Positions 20,705 to 28,875 of a DNA stretch of 41,136 nt are shown piece by piece. Position 1 is the first letter of the stretch. The number at the start of each line of letters is the position of its first letter. Source of the stretch: CAYUTA01 sp964447605 (lineage in GTDB: Bacteria > Bacillota > Clostridia > Christensenellales > CAG-138); contig CAYUTA010000018.1 in assembly GCA_964447605.1 (NCBI GenBank), positions 1 through 41,136 on the forward strand. Reading direction: 5' to 3'. The position numbers and the translations under genes were made by a program. Below the pieces are notes generated by a model that did not search any database, had not been told where the DNA came from, and saw only the letters and a program-made list of their open reading frames with translations.

Positions 20705-21706
20705 TCAGCCGCGGCCTTTGCCACGCGCCTCCGCTTCCGCCCTTGGACCGCCGGGCTTATGCGCGCCGGATGCGTCCGGCTCCGCCGGGCTGTGCGGCCC
20801 GGGCTCCGTCGCCTGCGCCTGTTCCATTGCGGTTTGAAGCGGGCCGCACAGCGCCGCGTCCGTAAAAAATCCGCCCTCGGTTTTGCCAACGAATGCGAAC
20901 CGTTTGACCCGGCGGCCGCCGCGCGCGAGCGTCTCGTTCCACAGGGAAGCAGGCCGCACCCACAGTCCGCATTCGCCGTACAGCGCGCGGTAGACCACCA
21001 TCGGCTCCCGCGTTTCCGAATGCGCAGCCATGCCCAGCAGCTCGTATTCGCCGCCCTTAAAGTGGCGGTAGCGCCCGGGCCGAAAATCGTCCGAATGCAC
21101 CGTATCCGCGCTTGCAGACCCGCCGGCGGCTGCGCGCGCGGCCCTTTGCGCCTCCCAGTCCGCACGCAGCAGGCCGTAATGAACACAATCGCGCAGGCCC
21201 TGATTGTTTCGATCCGCCTGCCGCATGGTTCCCTCGCAGCGCATGCCGCAGCGCCGCATCACCATGCCGGAATACGGGTTGTCGGGATCGTGCCGCGCCG
21301 CAACGCGGTTGAAGCCCGCCCGCTCAAACAGGTACGCCAGCACGGCCATGAGCGCCTCGGACGTAACGCCCCTGTTCCACCATGCCCGCCCGATGCAATA
21401 GCCAACCTCGGCGCTGGCAAGGTTTTTTTCGCAGCGCACGACGCTGATGCTGCCCACCGGCGCGTCCGCGTTTTCCTTCGGTACAATGGCCCACTCGTAA
21501 AAATCCGCCCGCGCGTAGGCGGCGGCCCATCCCTCCAGCACCGCCCGGGAGTCCGCGGCGCTCTGATGCGCCGGCCACGTCAAGAATTTACTCACCTCCG
21601 GGTCGCCCGCCCAGTTTTCATACATGGCCTGCGCGTCGTCAGGCCGGAACGCGCGCAGGTTCAGGCGCGGCGTTTGAATGGTTTGCGTGCCGATGTGCTG
21701 CATCAT
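20705..21706 (-). CDS. GNAT acetyltransferase fused to DUF1653 domain
   Basis: A 333-residue two-domain protein. Residues about 10-185 are a RimJ/RimL-type GNAT: TPRLNLRAFRPDDAQ, FYEWAIVP, SAEVGYCIGRAWWNRGVTSEAL (acetyl-CoA pyrophosphate-binding region) and NRVAARHDPDNPYSG, where an alpha-helix and Asn bind CoA. Residues about 209-272 match DUF1653: FRPGRYRHFKGGEYELLG, HSETREPMVVYRALYGE, LWVRP. The tail is low-complexity, rich in Glu, Pro, Ala and Gly. The linker is short, so this looks like a real fusion, not read-through. GNATs of this type acetylate protein N-termini or small amines. DUF1653 proteins are about 70 residues and of unknown function. The ATG at 21706 follows AAGGAAAGG; a TTG six codons earlier is possible. 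Confidence 0.88.
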   Translation of the reverse strand: MMQHIGTQTIQTPRLNLRAFRPDDAQAMYENWAGDPEVSKFLTWPAHQSAADSRAVLEGWAAAYARADFYEWAIVPKENADAPVGSISVVRCEKNLASAEVGYCIGRAWWNRGVTSEALMAVLAYLFERAGFNRVAARHDPDNPYSGMVMRRCGMRCEGTMRQADRNNQGLRDCVHYGLLRADWEAQRAARAAAGGSASADTVHSDDFRPGRYRHFKGGEYELLGMAAHSETREPMVVYRALYGECGLWVRPASLWNETLARGGRRVKRFAFVGKTEGGFFTDAALCGPLQTAMEQAQATEPGPHSPAEPDASGAHKPGGPRAEAEARGKGRG

Positions 21707-22090
21707 GAACCCTTTCCTTCTCAAATATAATTTGTTTTAGCCGCGCCTGCCCGCAAAAAAGCAGATGGCTTCAGGCGGCGTTCCCGTGCCTCCATGCGCT
21801 GCGGCCGTCTTTTTGCAAGAGTTCAGCCCCTGAGAATCCCCCATGCCGGGAATATATGGGAGTTCCTTCCGGCTTTATGGGGTTCTATGGGGATGTATCC
21901 TCTGAGCGGGGTGCGGGGCCGCGCCCCGCCGCGCCTTTTTGCGGGAGCTCCACCCTCGCCGTCCTCACGCTTCCGCGTTCCCCCCCGTTCTTCTAATATT
22001 ACACGCGCCCGCGGAAACGCACAATCTTTTTTGTGCATGATTATACATATTTTTCTTGACATTCCGCGCGGAGGCGTTAGACTGTTGCAC
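21707..22090. other. Divergent gap between GNAT-DUF1653 and larA
   Basis: About 380 bases holding the second copy of the intergenic repeat (21810-21945) and a larA upstream region from about 22020. TTGACA at 22056-22061 and TAGACT at 22078-22083 are spaced 16 bases and would start RNA almost at the larA ATG. GGAGG at 22070-22074 lies inside that spacer, so the promoter call is weak. TATACA at 22042 is an alternative -10 without a good -35. Confidence 0.45.
21810..21945 (+). repeat. Interspersed intergenic repeat, copy 2
   Basis: Same orientation and order of segments as the copy at 4205-4350: CTTTTTGC, TGCCGGG, GGCTTTATGGGGTTCTATGG followed by GGATGTATCC, and a GC-rich CCGCGCC tail. The central 30 or so bases are almost identical in both copies while the flanks have diverged. 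Confidence 0.7.
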
Positions 22091-23356
22091 ATGAAAACCT
22101 GTTCTTATCGATATGGGGACACAACGGTCTCTTTTTCCGTGGACGAGCGGGATGTGCTTGCGGAACTGCGCGGCAGGTCCGTGCCGCCGCTTGACGATAT
22201 CCGCGCGGCGCTTTACGCCTCGCTGGACGCGCCCATTGCGCACGCGCCGCTGTCTGCGTTTGCCGCGCCGGGGGACAAGCTTGCGCTGGTCGTCAGCGAT
22301 ATGTCCCGCTTCTGGATGCGGCAGGATCTGGTGATTCCGCACCTGGTGCAATATCTCAACGACCGCTGCGGCGTGCCGGACAGGGACATCGTCATCGTCG
22401 TTGCAACCGGCACGCATATCGGCGGTCCGGAGGCGGAGCTGCGCACGCTTGTGACCGACGCAATCTATGACCGCGTGCAGGTCGTCAACCACGACTGCCT
22501 TTCCGATCAGCTGATCGAGATCGGCACAACCTCGCGCGGCACGCGCGTTAGCATCGATCCGTATGTGGCCATGCGCAAAGTCGTCTGCCTTGGCGCGTGC
22601 ACACAGCATCTGCTGGCGGGCTTTGGCGGCGGGCGCAAGAGCATCCTGCCGGGCGTCGCCTCCATGCAGGCCATCCGGCAGAACCACGCGCATTCGCTCG
22701 ACAGGCTCGCGCCGCGCTCCAATCCCAGCATCGGCAACGGCGTGCTTGCGGGCAACCCGGTGCACGAGGACATGTGCGAGGCCGCGGCCATGCTGCCGCA
22801 TCTGTTCATCGTAAACCTGGTCATGAACGCAGACATGCGGCTTGCGGCCGTCTATTCCGGCCACTGGCTGCACGGCTGGACGCGCGCCTGCCGCGCCGCA
22901 GAGGAAATGTACGAGGCGTCCATCCGTGAGCAGGCGGACGTGGTCATTGTCGGCAGCGGCGGTTTTCCCAAGGATCTTTCGCTCTACCAGGGCAGCAAAA
23001 CCGTGGATAACATCGAGTCCGCGCTCAAACCCGGCGGCACGCTCATCCTCCTTATGGAATGCCGCGAGGGCGGCGGCCCGGCCGAATACTTCGACTGGCT
23101 TTCGCCGCTGAAAAACGGTACGCTCGTCGAGGAACTGCGCGCAAACTTCACCATTCCCGGCTACATCTTCTTCGTCAACTGCGAGCAGGCGCGGCGCTAC
23201 CGTATCCTCATGCTGTCCAGTCTCGACCCGGAGGACGCCGCGGCGATGGGTATCTCCGTCTATACAGACATGGCTGCGCTGCTGCGGGATGCGGACATTG
23301 CCGGAAAATCGACCTACCTCATTCCAAACGGCAGCACGGTGATCCCAAAGCTGTAA
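22091..23356 (+). CDS. larA: LarA-family nickel-pincer racemase/epimerase
   Basis: A 421-residue LarA-family protein. Characterised LarA interconverts lactate enantiomers using a nickel-pincer nucleotide cofactor; relatives act on other 2-hydroxy acids. Residues that match the L. plantarum active site are in place: His109 in VATGTHIGG, His173 in CTQHLLAG, Lys183 in GGGRKSILPG (the lysine that binds the cofactor) and His199 in RQNHAHS. Length is nearly identical to LarA (424 residues). No larB, larC or larE cofactor genes are in the window, so the cofactor must be made elsewhere or the protein works differently. The frame is open upstream of 22091, but homology starts at MKTCSYRYGD. A TTG two codons earlier is better spaced from GGAGG. 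It is followed by an aminotransferase and an amino-acid ABC transporter. Confidence 0.88.
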   Translation: MKTCSYRYGDTTVSFSVDERDVLAELRGRSVPPLDDIRAALYASLDAPIAHAPLSAFAAPGDKLALVVSDMSRFWMRQDLVIPHLVQYLNDRCGVPDRDIVIVVATGTHIGGPEAELRTLVTDAIYDRVQVVNHDCLSDQLIEIGTTSRGTRVSIDPYVAMRKVVCLGACTQHLLAGFGGGRKSILPGVASMQAIRQNHAHSLDRLAPRSNPSIGNGVLAGNPVHEDMCEAAAMLPHLFIVNLVMNADMRLAAVYSGHWLHGWTRACRAAEEMYEASIREQADVVIVGSGGFPKDLSLYQGSKTVDNIESALKPGGTLILLMECREGGGPAEYFDWLSPLKNGTLVEELRANFTIPGYIFFVNCEQARRYRILMLSSLDPEDAAAMGISVYTDMAALLRDADIAGKSTYLIPNGSTVIPKL

Positions 23357-23526
23357 CGGAGGGCGCGGCGCCTTCCCCCTGCGAGAAAAAGGGCAAGGGC
23401 GCATTTTATCCCCCGGCGGGCGCGCGGGGGGGGGCAGCCACACGGGTTTTCAGAAATGCGTTTTCCGCGCGGCGGCGGGGTGTTCCTCTGCAAGCCGAAA
23501 ACAATACGCGATCAGGAGGAGAAGAG

Positions 23527-24687
23527 ATGCAGCATCCGTATCTTGCCAAACGGTTTTGGAACGAACCGCCGCGGTTCGTCAGCGTGGATCCCGAGGAGCT
23601 CGCGTCCTATGGCGACCTGATCAACCTGAGCATCGGCGACCCGGATTTCACCACGGACGCGCGGATTATCGACGCTGCGTTTGCCGACGCGCACGCGGGC
23701 CATACCAAATACACCAGCCCCGCGGGCGATCCGGAGTTTGTTTCCGCCATCATCGGTCTGTACCGCGAGCAGTTCGGCGTTCCGCTTGCGCCCGAGCAGG
23801 TGTTTGTCACCGCCTCGAGCCTGTTGGGCATGCATCTCTCGCTCATGGCCATTCTGGACCCCGGCGACGAGGTGATCCTGCTCTCGCCGTATTTTTCCAT
23901 CTATAAAAACCAGGTGGAGCTGGCGGGCGGCGTGGCCGTGGAAGCGCCCACGTATGCCGAGGACGGATTCACCCTGCGCGACGACGTACTGCGCGGCGCG
24001 CTGTCGAACCGCACGCGCGCCATCATCGTCAACAACCCCTGCAATCCCACCGGCGCCGCATACGATCTGCGCGCTTATGAAATCATTGCGCAGGTCGCGC
24101 GGGAACGCGACCTCCTTGTGCTGGCCGACGAAATCTACACGCAGTACATGTATGCCGAGCCGTTTGTGCCCATGCGCACGCTGCCCGGTATGGCGGCGCG
24201 CACCATCACGCTCAACAGCCTGTCGAAGGACTACATCATGACCGGCTGGCGCGTGGGGTACGTCGTCGCCGAGCCGTTTGTAACGCGCACGCTGCAGGCC
24301 ATCAATGAAAACGTGGTCTATTCCGCGCCCTCCATTTCGCAGCGCGCGGGTATTTATGCAATCGGTATGCGTAAACAGATTCGCGAGCGCTATGTGCAGG
24401 CATACAAAGAACGCGTATTTTATGCATCCGAGCGCATCGCGCGTATCAAGGGCATGTCCGTCGTGCCGCCGGGCGGTACGTTCTATGTGTTCCCGTGTGT
24501 TTCCGGCACGGGCCTAAGCTCCGCACAGTTCTGCGAAAAACTCCTGAAAGAGGCCCATGTTCTGGCGCTTCCGGGCAACTCGTTCGGCGCGGCGGGCGAG
24601 GGCTTCATCCGCATTGCCTGCACGGTCGGCCAAGAGCCGCTTTGCGAGGCCTTCCACCGCATGGAACGTGTGTTCGGCGTTCAATAA
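23527..24687 (+). CDS. Class I/II PLP-dependent aminotransferase
   Basis: A 386-residue fold-type I aminotransferase. LSIGDPDF near residue 34, the substrate-side loop HTKYTSPAGDPE, NNPCNPTG (about 169-175), the PLP-binding DEIY at 201-204 and SLSKDYIMTGWRVGY with Schiff-base Lys234 are all present. The final Arg that binds the substrate carboxylate is in GFIRIACTV. It resembles aspartate/aromatic-type enzymes; the amino donor and acceptor cannot be told from sequence. Start: ATG at 23527 with AGGAGG eight bases upstream. It lies 170 bases after larA and 130 bases before an amino-acid ABC transporter. A plausible reading is that an imported amino acid is transaminated, and the derived hydroxy acid is racemised by the LarA-type enzyme. 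This is inference. Confidence 0.9.
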   Translation: MQHPYLAKRFWNEPPRFVSVDPEELASYGDLINLSIGDPDFTTDARIIDAAFADAHAGHTKYTSPAGDPEFVSAIIGLYREQFGVPLAPEQVFVTASSLLGMHLSLMAILDPGDEVILLSPYFSIYKNQVELAGGVAVEAPTYAEDGFTLRDDVLRGALSNRTRAIIVNNPCNPTGAAYDLRAYEIIAQVARERDLLVLADEIYTQYMYAEPFVPMRTLPGMAARTITLNSLSKDYIMTGWRVGYVVAEPFVTRTLQAINENVVYSAPSISQRAGIYAIGMRKQIRERYVQAYKERVFYASERIARIKGMSVVPPGGTFYVFPCVSGTGLSSAQFCEKLLKEAHVLALPGNSFGAAGEGFIRIACTVGQEPLCEAFHRMERVFGVQ

Positions 24688-24732
24688 CGAATTATCATGC
24701 AAAAATTATTTATATTTTTTAAAAAAACCCCC

Positions 24733-24760
24733 TTTACAAATGAATATTAATGTGTATAAT
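24733..24760 (+). promoter_or_regulatory. Promoter of amino-acid ABC transporter operon
   Basis: TTTACA (24733-24738) and a perfect TATAAT (24755-24760) are spaced 16 bases in an AT-rich stretch. The leader to the binding-protein ATG is about 55 bases. Confidence 0.75.
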
Positions 24761-24821
24761 TATAGATGCGCTTGTAACACGGTGCATCTGACTTTATCAA
24801 ATATTATTTCTGGGAGGAGAT

Positions 24822-25712
24822 ATGAAGATGAAAAAACTCGTAACCATCCTGTTGGTAGTCCTGATGGCGCTCGGCGCGTTTGCCTGTGCGCAGCCCGTCG
24901 CCCCGGCCGAACCCGCCCCGACCGAAGCGCCGGCCGCACCCGTGGAGGAACCGGCCGCGCCTGCGGAAGACGCGTCTGCCGACGGCCCCGCGATGGCCAA
25001 GATCAAGTCCTCCGGCAAGCTGGTCGTGGGCACGGAAGCGCAGTATGCGCCCTTTGAGTTCAAGGATCTCGACGCCAACTTTGTCGGCTGCGACATGTGG
25101 ATGGCGGAAAAGATTGCCGAATCGCTCGGCGTAACCCTCGAAATTGTGGATATGTCGTTCGACGGTATCATCCCGGCGGTCAAGTCCGGCCAGGTCGATA
25201 TGGGCATCGCGGCGTTCACCAAAACCGAGGAGCGCGCGCTGGAAATCGACTTTACCGACATCTACCAGAGGGACCAGCAGCTGCTCATCGTCAAAAAGGG
25301 CAACGAAGAGCTTTACTCCGCCAAGGAGGCGCTCAAGGGTCTGAAGCTCGGCGCGCAGAAGGGTACGATTCAGTCCCTGCTCATCCAGTCCGCGCTGCCC
25401 GAGTGCGAGCTGTTCGAGCTGGCCAAGTATCCAGCGCTGGCAATGGAGGTTGCGCAGGGCAACATCGCGGGCCTTGTCGTGGACGGCGCGGTTGGCGAGA
25501 GCCTGGTTTCCACCAATCCCGACATCGTGGTTTCCAAATTTGCGTTCACGCCGGAAGAAGCGGACTTTGGTAAGGCCGTCGTCGTCGCCAAGGGCAACGC
25601 GGACCTCGTCGCCGCGGCCAACGCAGTCATCCAGCAGATCACAGAGGACGGCTCGTTTGAGCAGGCGTTTGAAGACGCAAAGGCGCTGGCGGCCACGCTC
25701 GGCATCGAATAA
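24822..25712 (+). CDS. Amino-acid ABC transporter substrate-binding lipoprotein
   Basis: A 296-residue family 3 solute-binding protein. Residues 1-21 are a lipoprotein signal peptide with lipobox GAFA-C and lipidated Cys22. A Pro/Ala/Glu-rich linker (about 23-55) precedes the folded domain. This starts GKLVVGTEAQYAPFEFKD and includes FDGIIPAVKSGQVDMGIA and TKTEERALEIDFTDIY, typical of polar amino-acid binding proteins (His, Gln, Arg or branched). The ligand cannot be named. It is held outside the membrane and delivers substrate to the permease encoded next. Start: ATG at 24822 with GGGAGGAG upstream; ATG at 24828 is also possible. Promoter lies 62 bases upstream. The gap to the permease gene contains a strong hairpin, which may keep the binding protein more abundant than the membrane parts. 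Confidence 0.95.
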   Translation: MKMKKLVTILLVVLMALGAFACAQPVAPAEPAPTEAPAAPVEEPAAPAEDASADGPAMAKIKSSGKLVVGTEAQYAPFEFKDLDANFVGCDMWMAEKIAESLGVTLEIVDMSFDGIIPAVKSGQVDMGIAAFTKTEERALEIDFTDIYQRDQQLLIVKKGNEELYSAKEALKGLKLGAQKGTIQSLLIQSALPECELFELAKYPALAMEVAQGNIAGLVVDGAVGESLVSTNPDIVVSKFAFTPEEADFGKAVVVAKGNADLVAAANAVIQQITEDGSFEQAFEDAKALAATLGIE

Positions 25713-25743
25713 CCCCCCGTTGTCCGCCTGTTTGGCAGCAACG

Positions 25744-25790
25744 GCCGCCGTCCCCCTGCGCATGCGCTGCGCGGGGGGAGCGGCGTTTTA
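25744..25790 (+). terminator. Hairpin after binding-protein gene, possible attenuator
   Basis: A GC-rich imperfect stem (CGCCGTCCCCCTGCGC pairing with GCGCGGGGGGAGCGGCG) is followed by TTTTATC. It lies 30 bases after the binding-protein stop and 40 bases before the permease. Partial termination here is common in ABC operons, and processing or stability control is also possible. Confidence 0.6.
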
Positions 25791-25830
25791 TCGCCCACAA
25801 AGAAGCTTTTGAAAGGGAACGTAGTCCATT

Positions 25831-26526
25831 ATGGTATTTATTGAGCGCATGGGGAAGCTGCTCGAGCGTTACAGCGCCTTTTTTGCCGAGGGCGTGAAAA
25901 ACACGCTGATTATCGCGCTGTTTGCCGTGGTGCTGGGCACGCTGCTCGGCACGCTGATGGCCATGATGCGCATGAGCCGCTTCAAGCCCGTCCGGTATCT
26001 GGCGACCGCGTATATCGAGTTTGTCCGCGGCACGCCGCTGATGATTCAGCTGATGTTCGTATTTTACGGCCTGCCGATGACCGGCATCCAGATCCCCGAA
26101 ATTTCTTTTATTCCGAACTTTCCGCGCTTTGCGGCGGGTATTTTTGCCATGAGCATCAACAGCTGCGCATACGTGGCGGAGATCATCCGCTCCGGCATTC
26201 AGGCCGTCGACCTCGGGCAGACCGAGGCGGCGCGTTCCGTCGGCTTTACGCACGGGCAGACCATGCGTATGGTTGTGCTGCCGCAGGCGATCAAAAACAT
26301 CCTGCCCGCTTTGGGCAACGAGTTTGTGACCGTCATCAAGGAATCGTCCATCGTCTCGGTTGTGGGCATTGCCGATTTGATGTTCCGCACCAACGACGTG
26401 ATCGCGGTCACGTATATCCAGCTCGAATCGCTGGCCATCGCGGCCATCATCTATTTCCTGATGACGTTTTTGACCGGCCGGTTTATCGCCTTTATGGAAC
26501 GGAGGATGGCAAATGGAACAAGATAA
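25831..26526 (+). CDS. Amino-acid ABC transporter permease
   Basis: A 231-residue HisM/GlnP-type inner-membrane subunit with about five helices. TTG-like coupling segment AEIIRSGIQAVDLGQTEAA and RSVGFTHGQTMRMVVLPQA form the EAA loop that contacts the ATPase. YIEFVRGTPLMIQLMFVFY is the conserved RGTPL segment of polar amino-acid permeases. It should form a homodimer around the substrate path. It overlaps the ATPase gene by 14 bases. The ATG at 25831 has AAAGGGA upstream. Amino-acid specificity is unknown. Confidence 0.95.
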   Translation: MVFIERMGKLLERYSAFFAEGVKNTLIIALFAVVLGTLLGTLMAMMRMSRFKPVRYLATAYIEFVRGTPLMIQLMFVFYGLPMTGIQIPEISFIPNFPRFAAGIFAMSINSCAYVAEIIRSGIQAVDLGQTEAARSVGFTHGQTMRMVVLPQAIKNILPALGNEFVTVIKESSIVSVVGIADLMFRTNDVIAVTYIQLESLAIAAIIYFLMTFLTGRFIAFMERRMANGTR

Positions 26527-27283
26527 GCTGCAAACGTCCACCGTCGCCGCGGACGAGAATCTGATTGTTGTGGAGCACCTGGTCAAAACATTCGGCAAGC
26601 TGCTGGTGCTCGACGATATCAGCACCGGTATCCGCAAAAACGAGGTCGTTTCCATTATCGGCGCGTCCGGCTCCGGCAAGAGCACCTTTTTGCGCTGTCT
26701 CAACCTGCTGGAGCAGCCCACCTCCGGCCGCATTGTGTTTGAAGGCACGGATATCTGCGACAAAAAGACGGATATCAACCTGCACCGGCAGAAGATCGGC
26801 ATGGTGTTCCAGCAGTTCAACCTGTTCAACAACATGACCGTGCTCAAAAACCTGACCGTCGCGCCGGTCAGGATCAAGCGCATGGGTAAGGACGAGGCCG
26901 AGGCGCGGGCCATGCAGCTGCTCAGCCGCGTCGGCCTTGCCGACAAGGCCAACGCCTACCCCGCGCAGCTGTCCGGCGGGCAAAAGCAGCGCGCGGCCAT
27001 CGTGCGCTCGCTGGCCATGAACCCGGACGTCATGCTCTTTGACGAGCCGACCAGCGCGCTCGACCCCGAAATGGTCGGCGAGGTGCTCGACGTCATGCGC
27101 GTGCTGGCCGAGGAAGGCATGACGATGGTGGTCGTGACCCACGAGATGCGCTTTGCACGCAATGTCAGCGGCCGTACGCTGTTTATCGCCGACGGCAAAA
27201 TCGCCGAGGACCGCCCCTCGCGGGAGCTGTTCGACGACCCGCGGGACCCGCGGCTGATCAGCTTTTTGTCCAAGGTGCTGTAG
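26513..27283 (+). CDS. Amino-acid ABC transporter ATP-binding protein
   Basis: A 256-residue GlnQ/HisP-type ATPase. Walker A is GASGSGKST near residue 51, the Q-loop is GMVFQQFNLF, the signature is LSGGQKQR, Walker B is VMLFDEPTSALDP and the switch is VVVTHEM. It powers the permease encoded just upstream, whose 3' end overlaps it by 14 bases, so they are probably translationally coupled. A 15-residue extension precedes the usual start of the domain (ENLIVVEHLVKTFG). It is the last gene of the three-gene transporter set. No clear terminator follows. Confidence 0.96.
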   Translation: MEQDKLQTSTVAADENLIVVEHLVKTFGKLLVLDDISTGIRKNEVVSIIGASGSGKSTFLRCLNLLEQPTSGRIVFEGTDICDKKTDINLHRQKIGMVFQQFNLFNNMTVLKNLTVAPVRIKRMGKDEAEARAMQLLSRVGLADKANAYPAQLSGGQKQRAAIVRSLAMNPDVMLFDEPTSALDPEMVGEVLDVMRVLAEEGMTMVVVTHEMRFARNVSGRTLFIADGKIAEDRPSRELFDDPRDPRLISFLSKVL

Positions 27284-27715
27284 CGGCGTTACCATGATTA
27301 ACAGCCTTGTTTTTCGATGGGATCGCAGCGGTTTATTTCCCGCGCTCCCGGGCGGCGAAAGCTAAGGGCATGGGCAAGCGAATGTACACGCCGTATCTGA
27401 CCATGAGGAACGCCGGCAAATACCCAGGGTATTCCGGGCGAAGCCGCATGAAAAAACGCGCCGCCGTGCTTTTTTTAAGGAAAAAACTCTGTTTTTTGAC
27501 AGGGTAACCGCTTCTTGCCGAAAGCCTGCGGGCTACCGTTCGGCAAGAAGCACAGGGAGCCCGCCCAAACCGGTCGATCCATTCCGCCGGCAAATCCGGC
27601 GGAGACGGAACGAGCCGCCGGAAGGCCGCGGCCCTCCGAACCGTCCCAAGGCTTTTTGACAGGCTGCGGTTGCTCCGTTAACCCGCGCCCTGCCGGCGGA
27701 AAGGCGCGCGCGGCG
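27284..27715. other. Repeat-rich gap after ABC operon
   Basis: About 430 bases without a credible gene. The first half (27300-27480) shares short segments, such as TTGTTTTTC and CTCCCGGGCGGCG, with the reverse complement of 28650-28865, so it may be a diverged copy. The second half is the inverted MITE-like copy at 27483-27667. Short reading frames here read as repeat-derived and lack a ribosome binding site. Confidence 0.55.
27483..27667 (-). repeat. MITE-like repeat, copy 2 (inverted)
   Basis: Read on the minus strand it starts AGCCTGTCAAAAAGCC, like copy 1 at 12201, and stays similar along the whole length, by eye roughly four bases in five. Both carry the CCCTGTGCTTC block, and GGTTACCC plus a hairpin with a CAAAAAAC arm near the far end. 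It lacks any coding potential for a transposase. Confidence 0.7.
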
Positions 27716-28420
27716 TCATTGCCGGTACAGCGCATACGTTTTCTTGTTTTGCGTTACCCGTACCTGAATGCAGTTTTCATGGATGACAATAACGGAAAAA
27801 ACGGTCTTGCCGCTGCCGTCGTCCCTGTCTTTATAAAAACGGAACGCGCCGTTTTCAATATCGTAATATCCGCTTCCCGCATGGATGGGAAACGTGCAGG
27901 TGGCATCGCCGCTCTCCTTTATTATCAGCGTCTGCCCGCCGCCCTTCCAGGCGCCGAGCAGGAATTTTTCGGCAATTCCCTGTTCGGAAACCAGCAACTC
28001 TGCGGCGTCCTCAAACCCGATCAATGCGCGAAGGGTTTCATAGCAGTGCGCGCGCGTGCGGCTCAAATGCGCGCCGACCAGCACCCTATAGCTCCCGCTG
28101 CGCTGGTAATCGCCAATCGTGCGGAAATAGCGGCCCGCCTCGCTGTAGTCGCCCGCATGGTAATCCTTGATCCCCTGCTCGTAAAACACTTTGGTCATTT
28201 CCGTAACGATCACCGGCGCATTTTCATAATCGCCCGCCTTTTGAAATTTGTCGTAGGCGTCGAGCGGTTCCTCCTGCGCCAGCAGCCATTGTGCCCATCT
28301 ATAATACAGCGCCGGCAGCCTTGCTTCCGCGGGCCCGTAGCCGTCCCTGCCAAGCTGCTTGAGCAGCCGTTCCGCCTTTGAAAAATCCGCCCCGTTTCCC
28401 CGATCCATAAGGTAAGTCAA
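27716..28420 (-). CDS. TPR-like protein, probably a truncated remnant
   Basis: A 234-codon frame. The N-terminal two thirds resemble tetratricopeptide-type repeats seen in Clostridia: LKQLGRDGYGPAEAR, LYYRWAQWLLAQEEP, AYDKFQKAGDYENA and YHAGDYSEAGRYFRTIGDY. The last part (about 160-234) is a small beta-rich domain with a hydrophilic pattern that I do not recognise. The only starts are TTG 28420 and ATG 28408, neither with a ribosome binding site, and an in-frame TGA lies just upstream. It begins abruptly inside repeat-like sequence, so it may be the 3' part of a longer gene. No operon partner is present. Expression is uncertain; a protein-binding role would be inferred only from the TPR pattern. 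Confidence 0.5.
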   Translation of the reverse strand: MTYLMDRGNGADFSKAERLLKQLGRDGYGPAEARLPALYYRWAQWLLAQEEPLDAYDKFQKAGDYENAPVIVTEMTKVFYEQGIKDYHAGDYSEAGRYFRTIGDYQRSGSYRVLVGAHLSRTRAHCYETLRALIGFEDAAELLVSEQGIAEKFLLGAWKGGGQTLIIKESGDATCTFPIHAGSGYYDIENGAFRFYKDRDDGSGKTVFSVIVIHENCIQVRVTQNKKTYALYRQ

Positions 28421-28875
28421 GCGGCGCGATTTTCAGCGGACCGGACGGTCAACGCACCGCGGCGGGCTTTTGCACGGGCCGCCAAATTTTTGTCCGCCCG
28501 GCGCGCTTCTTCTCCGCGCCCGCCCATTCATGCTCATATGCGCGCCCCGCGGGGCTTTTAGCATACGATGGCTTCTTTTACGGGAACATCCCCGCGCGCC
28601 TTCATCCCGCGGCGCAGGCCATCGTCAAACCGTAAAAGACCCGCCGCAGGGATTGCGGCGGTCAAAAGCGGTGCGGCTATCTGGAAAATCGGCAAAATAC
28701 CCGGGAGAAAAGGGTTCTTTCGTGGGCAAAGACGGCCTGTGCGGCAACCCGCCCACATCCACGGCGGTACGCCCGCCGGGAGCGCGAATCGCGGGAGGCA
28801 GCCCACTGCCGTTCCATTGAAAAACAATGTTTCTCCGGCCGCAAAACACGGTTTTTTGATTGCTTGCGCCCGTCC
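28421..28875. other. Repeat-like gap upstream of the TPR remnant
   Basis: About 450 bases without a credible gene. A GCCCC-GC-GGGGC hairpin followed by TTTT lies at 28544-28560 and could be a weak plus-strand terminator. From about 28650 to 28865 the sequence is bounded by GGTCAAAAG and, inverted, AATCAAAAAACC. This again matches the TCAAAA-ended pattern of the MITE-like copies, but the interior differs. Confidence 0.5.

Noticed and set aside
21965..23443. Long minus-strand open frame opposite larA
   Set aside because: Antisense shadow of a strongly supported LarA-family gene; low-complexity translation.
25639..26952. Minus-strand frame opposite the ABC permease and ATPase
   Set aside because: Overlaps two certain transporter genes and lacks a ribosome binding site or known domains.
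27307..27507. Short plus-strand frame in the repeat-rich gap (and a similar minus-strand one at 28558-28827)
   Set aside because: Both begin in related TTGTTTTTC repeat sequence and look like repeat-derived translations, not genes.
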